From contig NZ_CP047940.1 of assembly GCF_014280235.1 (NCBI RefSeq), positions 372,001 through 436,000 on the forward strand: 64,000 bases of DNA, written 5' to 3'. Both the position numbers and the translations under genes were made by a program. The notes under the pieces are model-generated. The model searched no databases, was not told the DNA's origin, and saw only the letters and a list, made by a program, of their open reading frames with translations. Positions 42,690-56,305 of this stretch are shown here, piece after piece (positions within the stretch are counted from its first letter, which is position 1; each line of letters opens with the position of its first letter). Source of the DNA: Cyanobium sp. NS01. Lineage in GTDB: Bacteria > Cyanobacteriota > Cyanobacteriia > PCC-6307 > Cyanobiaceae.

Positions 42690-43568
42690 ATGCAGGCAGC
42701 TGGATCGATCGCTGAGGCCGGGCTGCAGCCCGGCCTGCTGGAGGCCTGTTGGCGAGCCCTGGTGCTGGGAGTGGTTCAGGGGCTCACCGAGTTTCTGCCG
42801 ATCAGCAGCACGGCCCACCTGAAAGTGGTGCCGGTGATGCTCGGCTGGGGGGATCCGGGCGTGGCGGTGACCGCCGTGATCCAGCTCGGCAGCATCGCGG
42901 CCGTGGTGGCCTTCTTCCGCCATGACCTGCGCGAGGTGCTGGGGGCCATGGGGCGAGCCTGCCGCCACGGCCAGTGGAGCGACCCCTCGGCCCGGCTGGG
43001 GGTGGCGATCGGCCTGGGCAGTGTGCCGATCGTGCTGGCGGGCCTGGCCATCAAGCTCTGGGTGCCGGACTTCGACAATTCGCCCCTGCGCAGCCTTACG
43101 GCCATTGCGGTGGTGTCGATCGTGATGGCGCTGCTGCTGGCCCTGGCCGAGGCCCTGGGTCGCCGCCGCCGCCAGCTGGTGGCTGTGCGGCCCTGGGACG
43201 GGATTCTGGTGGGCCTGGCCCAGATGCTCGCTCTGGTGCCCGGCGTGTCGCGCTCCGGCAGCACGCTCACCGCGGCCCTGTTCGATGGCTGGCAGCGGGC
43301 CGATGCCGCCCGCTTCTCCTTTCTGCTGGGCATCCCGGCGATCACTCTGGCCGGGTTGGTGCAGCTCAAGGACGCCCTCGAGGCTCCGGCTGCAGGCGGC
43401 GTGATTCCGATGCTGGTGGGCATCGCCTCGGCGGCGGTGGTGTCCTGGGCGGCCATCGCCTGGCTGCTGCGCTATCTGCAACGCCACAGCACCTGGCTGT
43501 TCGTGGGCTATCGCCTGCTGTTCGGCCTGGTCATCCTGCTGGGCCTGCGCGCCACAGTGGGGCCGTGA
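42690..43568 (+). CDS. uppP: undecaprenyl-diphosphatase (BacA/UppP)
   Basis: Recycles the lipid carrier for peptidoglycan synthesis at the membrane. The active-site motif GLTEFLPISSTAH (about 31-43) and the second motif LVPGVSRSGST (about 181-191) are intact. There are about eight membrane spans. The ATG at 42690 gives 292 aa; upstream in-frame codons run through the DUF3120 promoter area and are unlikely. Confidence 0.95.
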   Translation: MQAAGSIAEAGLQPGLLEACWRALVLGVVQGLTEFLPISSTAHLKVVPVMLGWGDPGVAVTAVIQLGSIAAVVAFFRHDLREVLGAMGRACRHGQWSDPSARLGVAIGLGSVPIVLAGLAIKLWVPDFDNSPLRSLTAIAVVSIVMALLLALAEALGRRRRQLVAVRPWDGILVGLAQMLALVPGVSRSGSTLTAALFDGWQRADAARFSFLLGIPAITLAGLVQLKDALEAPAAGGVIPMLVGIASAAVVSWAAIAWLLRYLQRHSTWLFVGYRLLFGLVILLGLRATVGP

Positions 43569-43594
43569 ACGCGGACTTCTGAACAGCAGCGACC

Positions 43595-44989
43595 ATGTGG
43601 AATGAACCTTCCGCCGGGATCGCTCTGGCCGGGCCGTCCGGCGAGCCCCTCAGCCTGCCCCAGCCGGCGGTGGTGGCCAGCGTGGAGCCCGAGTCGATCG
43701 GGGCCGAGCTGGGCGTTGAGCCCGGCGACCGCCTGCTCAGCATCAATGGCCGCCGTCCCCGCGATCTGATCGACCTGCAGATGCTGGTGGGGGAGGAGGA
43801 GCTCGTGCTGGAGATCCAGGATCCAGGCGGCACGCTCCACACCGTGGAGCTGGAGAAGGATCTCGACGTGGGCCTGGGGCTGGTGTTCACCGAGGCCCTG
43901 TTCGATGGCCTGCGGCAGTGCAACAACGCCTGTGCCTTCTGCTTCATCGACCAGCAGCCCCCCGGGCGCCGCCGCAGCCTTTACCTCAAGGACGACGACT
44001 ACCGGCTGAGCTTCCTCTACGGCTCCTACCTCACCCTCACCAACCTCACCCCAGCCGACTGGCAGCGGATCGAGCAGCAGCGCCTCTCGCCTCTGTTCGT
44101 GTCTGTGCATGCCACCGATCCGGAGCTGCGCAGCCGCCTGCTGGTGAACCCGCGGGCCGGGCTGCTGCTGGAGCAGCTGCGCTGGTTCGCGGCCCGCGAT
44201 CTGCAGATCCATGCTCAGGTGGTGGTGTGCCCCGGCCTCAACGATGGCCCTGCCCTGGAGCGCACCCTGCGGGATCTGGCCGGTTTCGGCGGCGGCGACT
44301 GGCCGGCGGTGCTCTCGGCGGCCGTGGTGCCAGTGGGGCTGACCCGCTTCCGCCCCAAGGACGATGCCCTGCGGCCGGTGGACCGGGCCTGTGCCCGCCA
44401 GGTGGTGGCCCAGGTGGAGGCGCTCCAGGCCGAGTTCGAGCCGGCCCTGGGCAGCCGCTTCGCCTGGCTCTCCGACGAGTGGTATCTGCTCGCCGGCCTG
44501 CTGCTGCCGCCGCGGCGCGCCTACGAGGACCTGCCGCAGCAGGAGAACGGTGTGGGCAGCATCCGCGCCTTCCTCGAGGCCCTCGATGCGGCCACCGCCG
44601 CCCTGCCCCGCCGCCTGGATCGCCCCCGCCGCCGCAGCTGGGTGGTGGGCCGGCTGGTGGCCGAGGCCCTGCAGCCCGTGGTGGATCGCCTCAATGCCGT
44701 GGAGGGCCTGGAGCTGGTGCTGCACGGGCTGGAGAGTCCCTACTGGGGGCAGCAGCAGGTGGTGACCGGGCTGCTCACCGGCTCCGACCTGCTGGAGGGC
44801 TTGCGGGACGCCGACCTCGGCGAGGCGCTGCTGCTGCCCAACGTGATGCTCCGCCAGGGCGAGCCGGTGTTCCTCGACGACATGACCCTGGAGCAACTGC
44901 GTTCGGCCCTGCCCGTTCCCGTGCTGCTGGTGGGGAGTGCGGCCGATCTTGTGGCCTGCTGTATCGGCAGTGACGGGCTGGATCCTTAA
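43595..44989 (+). CDS. cyanobacterial PDZ/radical SAM-like FeS protein (TIGR03279, DUF512)
   Basis: 464 aa. A short PDZ-like domain (about 25-85: VVASVEPESIGAELGVEPGDRLLSING) is followed by a radical SAM-like cysteine motif C109, C113, C116 (CNNACAFC) and the VNPRAGLLLEQLRWF and VVCPGLNDG blocks, then a DUF512 C-terminal domain. Members are near universal in cyanobacteria, and relatives occur in clostridia. The reaction is unknown. Confidence 0.9.
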   Translation: MWNEPSAGIALAGPSGEPLSLPQPAVVASVEPESIGAELGVEPGDRLLSINGRRPRDLIDLQMLVGEEELVLEIQDPGGTLHTVELEKDLDVGLGLVFTEALFDGLRQCNNACAFCFIDQQPPGRRRSLYLKDDDYRLSFLYGSYLTLTNLTPADWQRIEQQRLSPLFVSVHATDPELRSRLLVNPRAGLLLEQLRWFAARDLQIHAQVVVCPGLNDGPALERTLRDLAGFGGGDWPAVLSAAVVPVGLTRFRPKDDALRPVDRACARQVVAQVEALQAEFEPALGSRFAWLSDEWYLLAGLLLPPRRAYEDLPQQENGVGSIRAFLEALDAATAALPRRLDRPRRRSWVVGRLVAEALQPVVDRLNAVEGLELVLHGLESPYWGQQQVVTGLLTGSDLLEGLRDADLGEALLLPNVMLRQGEPVFLDDMTLEQLRSALPVPVLLVGSAADLVACCIGSDGLDP

Positions 44990-45017
44990 ACTCCGGCAGA
45001 ACCGTAAGGACTCCGGC

Positions 45018-46718
45018 GTGTCCCGACTCGCATCCCGCCTGGCCTTGCTGGGCGTTCTGGGCCTGCCCCTGACTACTGTGCTGCTGGGGCCTGCAGCAGC
45101 CCTGGCCCAGGAGGAGTCTCCTGAGTCCGGTCTGCCGGAAGCCGGCGAGGCCGAACCGCCCGAGGCCACTGCGGCCACCGAGGCCCTTCCACTGGCCCCG
45201 GACATCAAGGGCGAGCGACCGCGGCTGAATCCTGCGCTTGTGACCCCGGCCGCCACCGAACTGCAGCCTGGTCTGGAAGACCTGCCCGCCCCTGATTCCC
45301 TGGCTCTGCCCACACGACCGGAGCAGGTGGTGATCGAGGAACTGCGGCCTCTGACTCTGATCCAGGTGGAGAACCTCGCTGAGGTCAACAATCCCAGCCT
45401 CAAGGCGATCGCCTCCCAGGTGGATCAGGCCCAGAGCGCTCTGCGGGCTGAGATCGCCCTCTGGTACCCCAGCATCAACCTGAATGCCAACGCGCTGCCT
45501 TCCTTCAGCTACTCAAGGCAGCGCAACAGCCTCAGCACCGGCGACAGCGAAACGCGTACCCAGGACCGCTGGGCAGCGGGTCTGGCGATCACCGCCCAGT
45601 GGGCCCTGATCAACCCGCAGCGCACGCCCTCGATCGCGGCGGCCCGCGATGAGTTCGAGAGGACCAAATACCAGTACGTGATCGCCCTGCGGGATCTGCG
45701 TCTGCAGGCCGCCCAGCTCTATTTCACGCTGCAGCAGCGCGACGATCAGGTGAGAATCGGTCAGCAGTCGGTGCGCGCCTCCCTCGTGAGCCTCAGGGAT
45801 TCCCGGGCTCGCTTCCAAGCCGGCGTGGCCACCAAGCTGGAGGTGCTTGAGGCCGAAACCCAGCTGGCCCGCGACCAGCAGCTGCTCACCACGGCCCTGG
45901 CCGAGCAGTCGATTTCCCGCCGCCGCCTGGCCGCCCTGCTCGACCTGCCCCAGAACGTCACCGCCACCGCGGCCGATCCGTCCCGGGTGCTGGGGGTGTG
46001 GCAGCCCTCGATCCAGGAGAGCATCGTGGCGGCCTACGCCTTCCGCGAGGAGCTCGACCAGATCCTGCTGGACATCTCCATCTCCAACAGCAACGCCAAC
46101 GCCGCCCAGGCCGCCAGCCAGCCCTTCCTGAACGTCTTCGCGGAACTCGGCTCCGATTTCGTCAACGGCGGTCAGGACGTGGGTGACATCACTGTTGATT
46201 CCTCCAGAAGCTTTGATACCCGCGTGGGGCTCAATTTCAGTTGGAGCCTGTTTGATGGCGGGGCGTCGGCGGCCCGGGCTCGCCAGGGCCGCCAGCGTGC
46301 CCAGCAGAACCGCTTTGAGTTCGCCGACCGCCGCGACTCGATTCGCGAGGAGGTGGAGGAGAGCTTCTACAACCTCGATAAAAACAACCGCAACATCACC
46401 ACCACGGCCCGCGAAGTGATCTCCGCCCGGGAATCCCTGCGGCTGGCGCGGTTGCGCTTCCAGGCCGGCGTCACCACCCAGCGGGAGGTGGTGGACACCC
46501 AGCGGGACCTCACCCAGGCTGAGGTGCGCTACGCCGAAGCCATCACCGAATACAACGTGAACCTGGCCGAGCTGCGGCGCCGCACCGGTCTCGATCAGAT
46601 CACCACCTGTCCGGCCCGCAGCCTCTCGCCGATCAAGCCTGAGCCAGCCGCCGACATTCCCGTTGAGCCCACCCCTCTGCTGCCGGCCTGCCAGGCCGCT
46701 GTGCCCGGGCCGGCCTGA
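45018..46718 (+). CDS. TolC-family outer-membrane efflux protein
   Basis: 566 aa from GTG 45018 (GTAAGGA eight bases upstream). A signal peptide ends near ALAQE; then a Glu/Pro/Ala-rich stretch of about 90 residues and two repeats of the TolC fold: LTLIQVENLAEVNNPSLKAIASQVDQAQ and FSWSLFDGGASAARARQGRQRAQQNRF. It would form the outer-membrane channel of type I secretion or efflux systems. No partner pump or adaptor is nearby. It ends with a Cys/Pro-containing tail not typical of E. coli TolC. Confidence 0.88.
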   Translation: MSRLASRLALLGVLGLPLTTVLLGPAAALAQEESPESGLPEAGEAEPPEATAATEALPLAPDIKGERPRLNPALVTPAATELQPGLEDLPAPDSLALPTRPEQVVIEELRPLTLIQVENLAEVNNPSLKAIASQVDQAQSALRAEIALWYPSINLNANALPSFSYSRQRNSLSTGDSETRTQDRWAAGLAITAQWALINPQRTPSIAAARDEFERTKYQYVIALRDLRLQAAQLYFTLQQRDDQVRIGQQSVRASLVSLRDSRARFQAGVATKLEVLEAETQLARDQQLLTTALAEQSISRRRLAALLDLPQNVTATAADPSRVLGVWQPSIQESIVAAYAFREELDQILLDISISNSNANAAQAASQPFLNVFAELGSDFVNGGQDVGDITVDSSRSFDTRVGLNFSWSLFDGGASAARARQGRQRAQQNRFEFADRRDSIREEVEESFYNLDKNNRNITTTAREVISARESLRLARLRFQAGVTTQREVVDTQRDLTQAEVRYAEAITEYNVNLAELRRRTGLDQITTCPARSLSPIKPEPAADIPVEPTPLLPACQAAVPGPA

Positions 46719-46721
46719 TCG

Positions 46722-48146
46722 GTGGCCACGGCCGAGGCTCCGATGCAGACCCAGGCCCCGGGCCTTGGCCTGGCGCGCACTCTGCGCCTTGGCCTCTTCC
46801 AGGGCTGCCTCGGCTGCCTGGCCGTGATCTTCGCGGGTCTGCTCAACCGGGTGATGATCAGCGAGCTCAACATCCCGGCCCTGCTGGTAGGGGTCGCCCT
46901 GGCCTTTGAGCAGTTCGTCTCGCCGGCCCGGGTGCTGGTGGGTCAGGTGTCCGATGCCCACCCCCTCGGCGGTCGTCACCGGCTCCCCTACATCTGGATG
47001 GGCACGGCTGCCTTCTGCACCCTGGCCGTGCTCTCGATTCCCCTGATCTTCCACGTGGCTCGCCTGCTGCAGACCGGCGAGGCCCACACCATCACGGCGG
47101 GGGTGCTCGCCCTCTGCGGCCTATTTGCCGCCTACGGACTGGCCATTTCCACCGCCTCCACGCCCTACCTGGCCCTGGTGATCGACCGCACCAACGAGCA
47201 GGAGCGCCCCAGGGCGGTGGGCATCATCTGGTGCCTGCTCACGGTGGGCATCGTGGCGGGCGCCATCAGCATTGCCATCGGTCTGCGCGGCCTCGATGGG
47301 GTGGAGGACCCCGCCGTGCTGGAGCCGGTGTTGCTCGCCTTCATGGTGAAGGTGGTGCTGGCGGTGCTGCTGGTCACCCTGGTGGCCACCGTGGGCATGG
47401 AACGTCCACGAACGGGTCAGCAGTTCAGCACGGCGGACGCTCGCCAGGATTCGATCACCCTGAAACAGTCGTGGGCCCTGATCACCTCGAGCCGCCAAGT
47501 GCTGGTGTTCTTCCTGTTCCTGGTGCTGTTCACCCTGGCCCTGTTCCTGCAGGACCCGATTCTCGAGAGCTACGGCGCTGAGGTGTTCGGGATGCCGATC
47601 GCGGCCACGGCCTCGCTGAATGCCCTGTGGGGAATCGGCACCCTGTTGGGCCTGCTGCTGGCCGGTCTCTGGATCGTGCCCAAGGCCGGCAAGCTGGCCA
47701 CGGCCCGGCTCGGCTGCCAGCTGATCCTGGCGAGTCTGCTGTTGTTGATGGCGGCGGGCGCCCTGGGTCAGATCCCGGTGTTACAGGTTGTGATGGTGCT
47801 GTTCGGGCTGTCGGCCGGCATCGGCACCAACAGCGCCCTGGTGCTCATGCTCGATCTCACCCTTCCCCAGGCGGCCGGCACTTTCGTCGGGGTCTGGGGT
47901 CTGGCCCAGGCCATGTCCAGGGCCCTGGGCAAGGTGATCGGCGGCGGCCTGCTCGACCTGGGGCGTTGGCTTCAGGAGATCAGCGGACTGTCGCCAGGCC
48001 CTTTGCCCCCCTTCGCCCTGGTGCTTGGCGTCGAGGCCCTGGTGGCGCTGGCGGCCCTCGTGGCGCTGAGCCGCGTCAACCTGCGCCAGTTCAGGGAGGA
48101 TACGGGCAGAAGTCTCAGCAAGGTCCTGGCCCTCGAGATTGGATGA
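46722..48146 (+). CDS. BCD (PucC-type) major facilitator family transporter
   Basis: 474 aa with 12 predicted spans. The blocks LRLGLFQGCLGCLAVIFAGLLNRVMISEL, FEQFVSPARVLVGQVSDAHPLGGRHRLPYIWMG and TPYLALVIDRTNEQERPRAVGI define the PucC/LhaA family, linked in purple bacteria to light-harvesting complex assembly and in cyanobacteria possibly to chlorophyll handling. It starts 3 bp after the TolC-like gene and overlaps the IMPase gene by 4 bp. Confidence 0.9.
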   Translation: MATAEAPMQTQAPGLGLARTLRLGLFQGCLGCLAVIFAGLLNRVMISELNIPALLVGVALAFEQFVSPARVLVGQVSDAHPLGGRHRLPYIWMGTAAFCTLAVLSIPLIFHVARLLQTGEAHTITAGVLALCGLFAAYGLAISTASTPYLALVIDRTNEQERPRAVGIIWCLLTVGIVAGAISIAIGLRGLDGVEDPAVLEPVLLAFMVKVVLAVLLVTLVATVGMERPRTGQQFSTADARQDSITLKQSWALITSSRQVLVFFLFLVLFTLALFLQDPILESYGAEVFGMPIAATASLNALWGIGTLLGLLLAGLWIVPKAGKLATARLGCQLILASLLLLMAAGALGQIPVLQVVMVLFGLSAGIGTNSALVLMLDLTLPQAAGTFVGVWGLAQAMSRALGKVIGGGLLDLGRWLQEISGLSPGPLPPFALVLGVEALVALAALVALSRVNLRQFREDTGRSLSKVLALEIG

Positions 48147-48973
48147 CCACCACACCCACCCGCCCTGCTCTGGATCCGAGGCTTGCAGCCCTGCTCGATC
48201 GGGTGGCCGAGCGGCAGCGCGCGGATTTCGGTCATGCCGTGTCGGATCTGAAGGCTGACGGCAGCCTGATCACGGCCTGTGATCGCTGGAGCGACGCCAC
48301 CCTGGTGCAGGGGCTGGGTGAGCTCTTCCCCAGGGAGGGAGTGCTGAGCGAGGAGGGCGACAAGCATGTCCCCCGGAGCGAGGCCTTCTGGGTGGTTGAC
48401 CCACTGGACGGCACGACCAATTTCGCGGCGGGCATCCCCTACTGGGCCATCTCGCTGGCCCGTTTCGAGGCGGGGCGGCCGGTGCTGGCCGTGCTGGATG
48501 TGCCGCCGCTGCGCCAGCGCATCGTGGCGGTGCGGGGCCAGGGGGCCTGGCGCAATGGCAAGCCCCTGCATCCCCCCTCGCTGCAGGCCCATCCCGCCGG
48601 CTGTGCCTCCCTCTGCAGCCGTTCGATCGGGGTGCTGCAGAAGCTTCCCAACCGCCGCTTCCCCGGCAAGATCCGCCTGCTCGGGGTGGCGAGCCTGAAC
48701 CTGGTGAGTGTGGCCATGGGCCAGACCGTCGCGGCCCTGGAGGCCACGCCCAAAATCTGGGACCTGGCGGCGGCCTGGCTGGTGCTCGATGAACTCAGTT
48801 GTCCGCTGCGCTGGCTGCTGCGTTCGCCTGAGCAACTCCAGCCCGGCAGCGATCAGACCCTGGCCGACTATCCCGTGCTGGCGGCCGATCGCGGCACGAC
48901 GCTGGAGCGCTTCATGCCATGGGCGGACGCTCTGGTGACGCTCAAGCCTGAAGCACCGGCAGAGGAGGGCTGA
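48143..48973 (+). CDS. inositol monophosphatase family protein
   Basis: 276 aa. Metal-binding residues are in GVLSEEGD and WVVDPLDGTTNFAAGIPYWAISLA, and the C-terminal motif reads KIWDLAAAWLVLDE where most have WD-x-A-A. The substrate could be inositol phosphate, histidinol phosphate or PAP/fructose bisphosphate; sequence does not decide. The ATG is coupled to the PucC-type gene (ATGA), and the gene ends shortly before the rrn leader. Confidence 0.88.
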   Translation: MTTTPTRPALDPRLAALLDRVAERQRADFGHAVSDLKADGSLITACDRWSDATLVQGLGELFPREGVLSEEGDKHVPRSEAFWVVDPLDGTTNFAAGIPYWAISLARFEAGRPVLAVLDVPPLRQRIVAVRGQGAWRNGKPLHPPSLQAHPAGCASLCSRSIGVLQKLPNRRFPGKIRLLGVASLNLVSVAMGQTVAALEATPKIWDLAAAWLVLDELSCPLRWLLRSPEQLQPGSDQTLADYPVLAADRGTTLERFMPWADALVTLKPEAPAEEG

Positions 48974-49630
48974 GCAGGTGCTATGGTTTTGAACTGGTCC
49001 GAGGGGGAAGGCCGCGAGGCTGGAACCAGAGAGGAGCAGGCTTACAGAGATGGAAGAGCGCCTGCGAGAGCGGCCCTTCGGTGCTGTAAGTTTCTCTGGT
49101 CGCTGCGAGGCGACAGCCACCGAGAGCTTCCGGAAGCGGGAGTGGAGGTAGCAGAACCTGGACAACCGAAACGTTTAGGAACTGACGCTTTCACTGCGTT
49201 AGGGCTTTTTGAAGGTGTGTGCTGAGCTGAGCCTGTGAAAGGGCGAAGCGAAGTGAGACTTTTAAGAGGTTTTAACGAACGAGCAGTGAAGGTGTGAGGT
49301 CCCGTCAAAAAAACAATAGCAACTGGTTTTGAGCTGTTGATGACGTGTTGGCTTCTCACGAGTGAACATGTTGTTGAAAAGCAGTTTGATACTGGAAGCG
49401 AACCGGATCTGAGATCTGGGAAAGTCACCAGGTTGTTATGAACGAGAGTTGATGGCAATCAAGTGCACTCTTTGAAACCATTTTACCGAATGGGGCGAGC
49501 GCTTAAGACGATGGCTTGTGGCTGACTGGATGCTTCGGCATGAAGGAAGGCATGGGTGGTTGATTTTAGGAGTGAGCAAGCCGAGTTGATGATGAGCAGG
49601 AGAGATCTTGTTTGTTTTAGAGGACCGGTC
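48974..49630 (+). promoter_or_regulatory. rRNA operon promoter region and leader
   Basis: 657 bp without protein genes; base composition drops and looks like rRNA leader. The best -10 candidate is TGCTATGGT (48979-48987) without a clear -35. AACGTTTAGGAACTGA (49170-49185) is complementary to a segment of the 16S-23S spacer, so transcription must start before 49170. A boxA-like CTCTTTGAAA lies at 49468-49477. A 5' hairpin-rich region follows the promoter. Confidence 0.65.
49468..49477 (+). promoter_or_regulatory. boxA antitermination element in rrn leader
   Basis: CTCTTTGAAA, about 160 bp before 16S, matches the bacterial rrn boxA core (TGCTCTTTGAAA type), the site for NusB/NusE-dependent antitermination. 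Confidence 0.65.
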
Positions 49631-51117
<1,487 letters not shown>

Positions 51118-51448
51118 CAGGGAGACAATAACTGATTATGATGTCTGAGCGCTGAGAACCATCCAGTCTTTGTGGCTGTTGGTAGGAAGCAACTTTTGTC
51201 TCAGGCCATGATCCTGTCATCTCGAAGGTCGATCGGTACCTCAAGGAGGCAAGCGCAGAACAGATCCGGCATGCAAGCCAGGTTGTCATCAGGGATCAGC
51301 ACACCGCAAGGTGAGTTGAGATCAGGTGATGCCTTGGTGGAAGTGTTGTGGTGTGGGAGAGCGTGAAGCCTTTTTCAGTTCCTAAACGTTGTCTAGGTCA
51401 CCCCCCTGAGGGTAAGCCCAAGCCGGGTGATCGGTTTGGAAATCTCCT
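51118..51448 (+). other. 16S to tRNA-Ile internal transcribed spacer
   Basis: 331 bp, no gene. It contains TCAGTTCCTAAACGTT (51375-51390), complementary to the leader at 49170-49185 and probably the 3' arm of the 16S processing stem, plus the usual spacer helices. Confidence 0.75.
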
Positions 51449-51522
<74 letters not shown>

Positions 51523-51531
51523 TTCATGTCT

Positions 51532-51604
51532 GGGGGTTTAGCTCAGTTGGTAGAGCGCCTGCTTTGCAAGCAGGATGTCAGCGGTTCGAGTCCGCTAACC
51601 TCCA
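51532..51604 (+). tRNA. tRNA-Ala (UGC)
   Basis: 73 nt. Acceptor GGGGGTT pairs with AACCTCC (one G-U pair); the anticodon loop is TTTGCAA with TGC; the T arm is GGTTCGAGTCC. Nine bases after tRNA-Ile. CCA is not encoded. Confidence 0.97.
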
Positions 51605-51615
51605 TTCAAGTGTAG

Positions 51616-51663
51616 GTTCTCAGACTAGTTCTCAGATCAATTCTCAGAGTAGTTCTCAGAAAC
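51616..51663 (+). repeat. tandem repeat, four 12-bp units
   Basis: GTTCTCAGACTA, GTTCTCAGATCA, ATTCTCAGAGTA, GTTCTCAGAAAC: the first eight bases are near identical (one A for G), the rest vary. It lies 11 bp after tRNA-Ala. Confidence 0.85.
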
Positions 51664-51696
51664 AGGAGATCAGTCCTGAGGGAGACGTGACCAAGA

Positions 51697-51725
51697 CAGT
51701 ATCGGTAACAAGCCAGTATCGGTAA
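51697..51725 (+). repeat. 12-bp direct repeat in spacer
   Basis: CAGTATCGGTAA at 51697-51708 and again at 51714-51725, then a weaker relative GGTATTGGT at 51729-51737. Confidence 0.75.
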
Positions 51726-51852
51726 ACCGGTATTGGTGTGAGCCCAAGCGCGACTCCAGCCTCATGCCTCCATCGTTTCAGGTGGTGGCATGATGCTGGA
51801 CTCCCAGTGGCTAGAGCATTTTAGATGTTTTAGTGGCTGAGGGTTTGGCGAA

Positions 51853-51865
51853 GAACCTTGACAAC
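51853..51865 (+). promoter_or_regulatory. ITS box A antiterminator
   Basis: GAACCTTGACAAC, followed by TGCATAG, matches the box A described for cyanobacterial 16S-23S spacers. Confidence 0.7.
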
Positions 51866-52099
51866 TGCATAGGTGAATCTGGAAATAAAGCATCTCATGG
51901 ATGTTTGATTTCAGATGGATTGAAAGATCCAGATGAGATCAAATCAATTCTATGAAGTTAAGAGCCGAGAACTTCCAGTGTTCTTAGCACTCCGCCGAGG
52001 AGTGAAGAGTTTGATCCTTCATTCAAACCGCAACCGCAAGGGAGCAGGTGAATGTTGAGAGAATAGGCCTCAACAGCCTGAAGCACTGGGAGATGAAAT

Positions 52100-54987
<2,888 letters not shown>

Positions 54988-55132
54988 AGGCTCAAGCTCT
55001 TAACAGCTTGTTTCCAGAGGATGAGCAAGAGATGACCATCAAGGTTGTCTGGAGCTGATCTAACCTATGTAGTTCTCAGGGTTCAACCTGAGAGCAAGAC
55101 AAGAAACAGAAGGCTCCATCATGAGTCTTCTA

Positions 55133-55250
55133 TCCTGGTGTCCATGGCGCAGTGGAACCACACCGATCCATCTCGAACTCGGTTGTGAAACGCTGCAGCG
55201 CCGACGATAGTTGGGGGGAAGCCCCCTGAGAAAATAGGTCGATGCCAGGT
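55133..55250 (+). rRNA. rrf: 5S ribosomal RNA
   Basis: TCCTGGTGTCCATGGCGC at the 5' end pairs with GATGCCAGG at the 3' end; the internal CCGATCCATCTCGAACTCGG loop is typical. About 118 nt; the 3' end is uncertain by a few bases. Confidence 0.93.
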
Positions 55251-55279
55251 AAAACTTTTTGTGCTTTGCTCCGATGATC

Positions 55280-55313
55280 AAAAAGGCCACCCAACAACGG
55301 GTGGCCTTTTTTT
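55280..55313 (+). terminator. rRNA operon terminator
   Basis: AAAAAGGCCACCC, loop AACAAC, GGGTGGCC and seven T residues. A strong and nearly symmetrical stem 30 bp after 5S; the A tract also allows some termination from the other side. Confidence 0.95.
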
Positions 55314-55357
55314 GTGCCCATTGTCCGCAGCGCCCATCGGTTGTTGGTTGCTGCGGC

Positions 55358-56305
55358 ATGGTGGACACCTGTCCATGGGAGGAAGCGTTGCCCGCAAGCC
55401 CAGGCTCGGTTCGATCGAAGCTGCCCATGAGATGGGTGCGAGCCCTCTGGGCTGCTCTGCGCCTGTGGTTTCACCACGACTGTGTGGACCTCAGTGCGGC
55501 CTTTGCCTATCACGCTATGCAGTCGGTGTTCCCGATCGGCCTGATTGCCTTGTCGCTGGCTGCGCGGGTGCTGGGCCAGGATGAAGGCTTGGTGGATCGG
55601 CTTTTGAGCGGAGCCCGCCAAGTTCTGCCCGGCACGGCCATGCCTGCCGTGACCTCAGGCTTGAATGCCTTCCTGCGTCAGGGCGGAGGTGCTGGATTGT
55701 TGGGTGTGGTGGTGCTGGTGCTGACGGCCAGCAATGCCTATCTCACCCTGCAGCGGGGCGCTGACCGTATCTGGTGGAGTCGACCCGACGGTCCTGGTGA
55801 GATCGGCTGGCGCCGCCTGCTCTGGCGCTTCTTCGCGCTGCGGCTCAAGGCCCTGGCTCTGATGGGCTTGCTGGCGCTGGTGATCGTGATGGATCGGCTG
55901 GCTCATCAATCGACCCTCCCCGGCAGCCTGGTGCTCAGGGATCTGCTGCCCACGATCTTTCCCCGGATGCTGGACTTTCAGCGTCCCTTCGATTTAGGGG
56001 TGGGGCTTCTCAGCACCTTGGGATTCAGTCTGCTGGCGTCACTGCTGCTGCTCTGGATGCTTCCCTCGCGTCATGTGCCCTGGCGTGATCTCTTGCCTGG
56101 AGCCGGCTTTCTCGCTGCTTCATTCACTCTGCTCAACCTCTTGCTGGGCCGGGTGCTTGTGGCCCTCGGCCTGCGATTTCAGGCCTATGGGCTGGTGGGT
56201 GGCGTTCTGGTGTTTGGCCTCTGGGTGTGGCTGATCGGCGTGCTCATTTATTACTCCCAGTGCCTCAGTGTGGTCATCCGACGCCCCAGCCGCGCGCGGC
56301 CCTGA
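55358..56305 (+). CDS. YihY/BrkB family membrane protein
   Basis: About 315 aa, six spans. Family blocks are LSAAFAYHAMQSVFPIGLIALSLAARVLG, LTASNAYLTLQRGADRIW and a C-terminal GLVGGVLVFGLWVWLIGVLIYYSQ. Once called ribonuclease BN, the family is now regarded as membrane transport or envelope proteins of unknown function. ATG 55358 was chosen as the first after the rrn terminator; ATG 55427 (MRWVRALW) is also plausible. Confidence 0.86.
   Translation: MVDTCPWEEALPASPGSVRSKLPMRWVRALWAALRLWFHHDCVDLSAAFAYHAMQSVFPIGLIALSLAARVLGQDEGLVDRLLSGARQVLPGTAMPAVTSGLNAFLRQGGGAGLLGVVVLVLTASNAYLTLQRGADRIWWSRPDGPGEIGWRRLLWRFFALRLKALALMGLLALVIVMDRLAHQSTLPGSLVLRDLLPTIFPRMLDFQRPFDLGVGLLSTLGFSLLASLLLLWMLPSRHVPWRDLLPGAGFLAASFTLLNLLLGRVLVALGLRFQAYGLVGGVLVFGLWVWLIGVLIYYSQCLSVVIRRPSRARP

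Larger units (their letters stand above)
51605..52099 (+). other. tRNA-Ala to 23S spacer
   Basis: 495 bp, no gene. It holds the 12-bp tandem repeat at 51616-51663, a 12-bp direct repeat at 51697-51725, the cyanobacterial box A GAACCTTGACAAC (51853-51865) and complementary segments to the 23S trailer (CATAGGT 51868-51874; GTTAAGAGC 51957-51965). Confidence 0.75.

Noticed and set aside
43508-45403. Minus-strand open frame of about 630 codons opposite the PDZ/radical SAM gene and the TolC start
   Set aside because: Low-complexity Gln/His/Gly/Arg product with no motif; the plus-strand genes carry clear signatures and third-position GC bias.
49290-49297. Second GTGTGAGG, similar to the Yfr1 pairing site
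   Set aside because: It lies in the rrn leader, not before a start codon, and matches only eight bases; no reason to expect regulation there.
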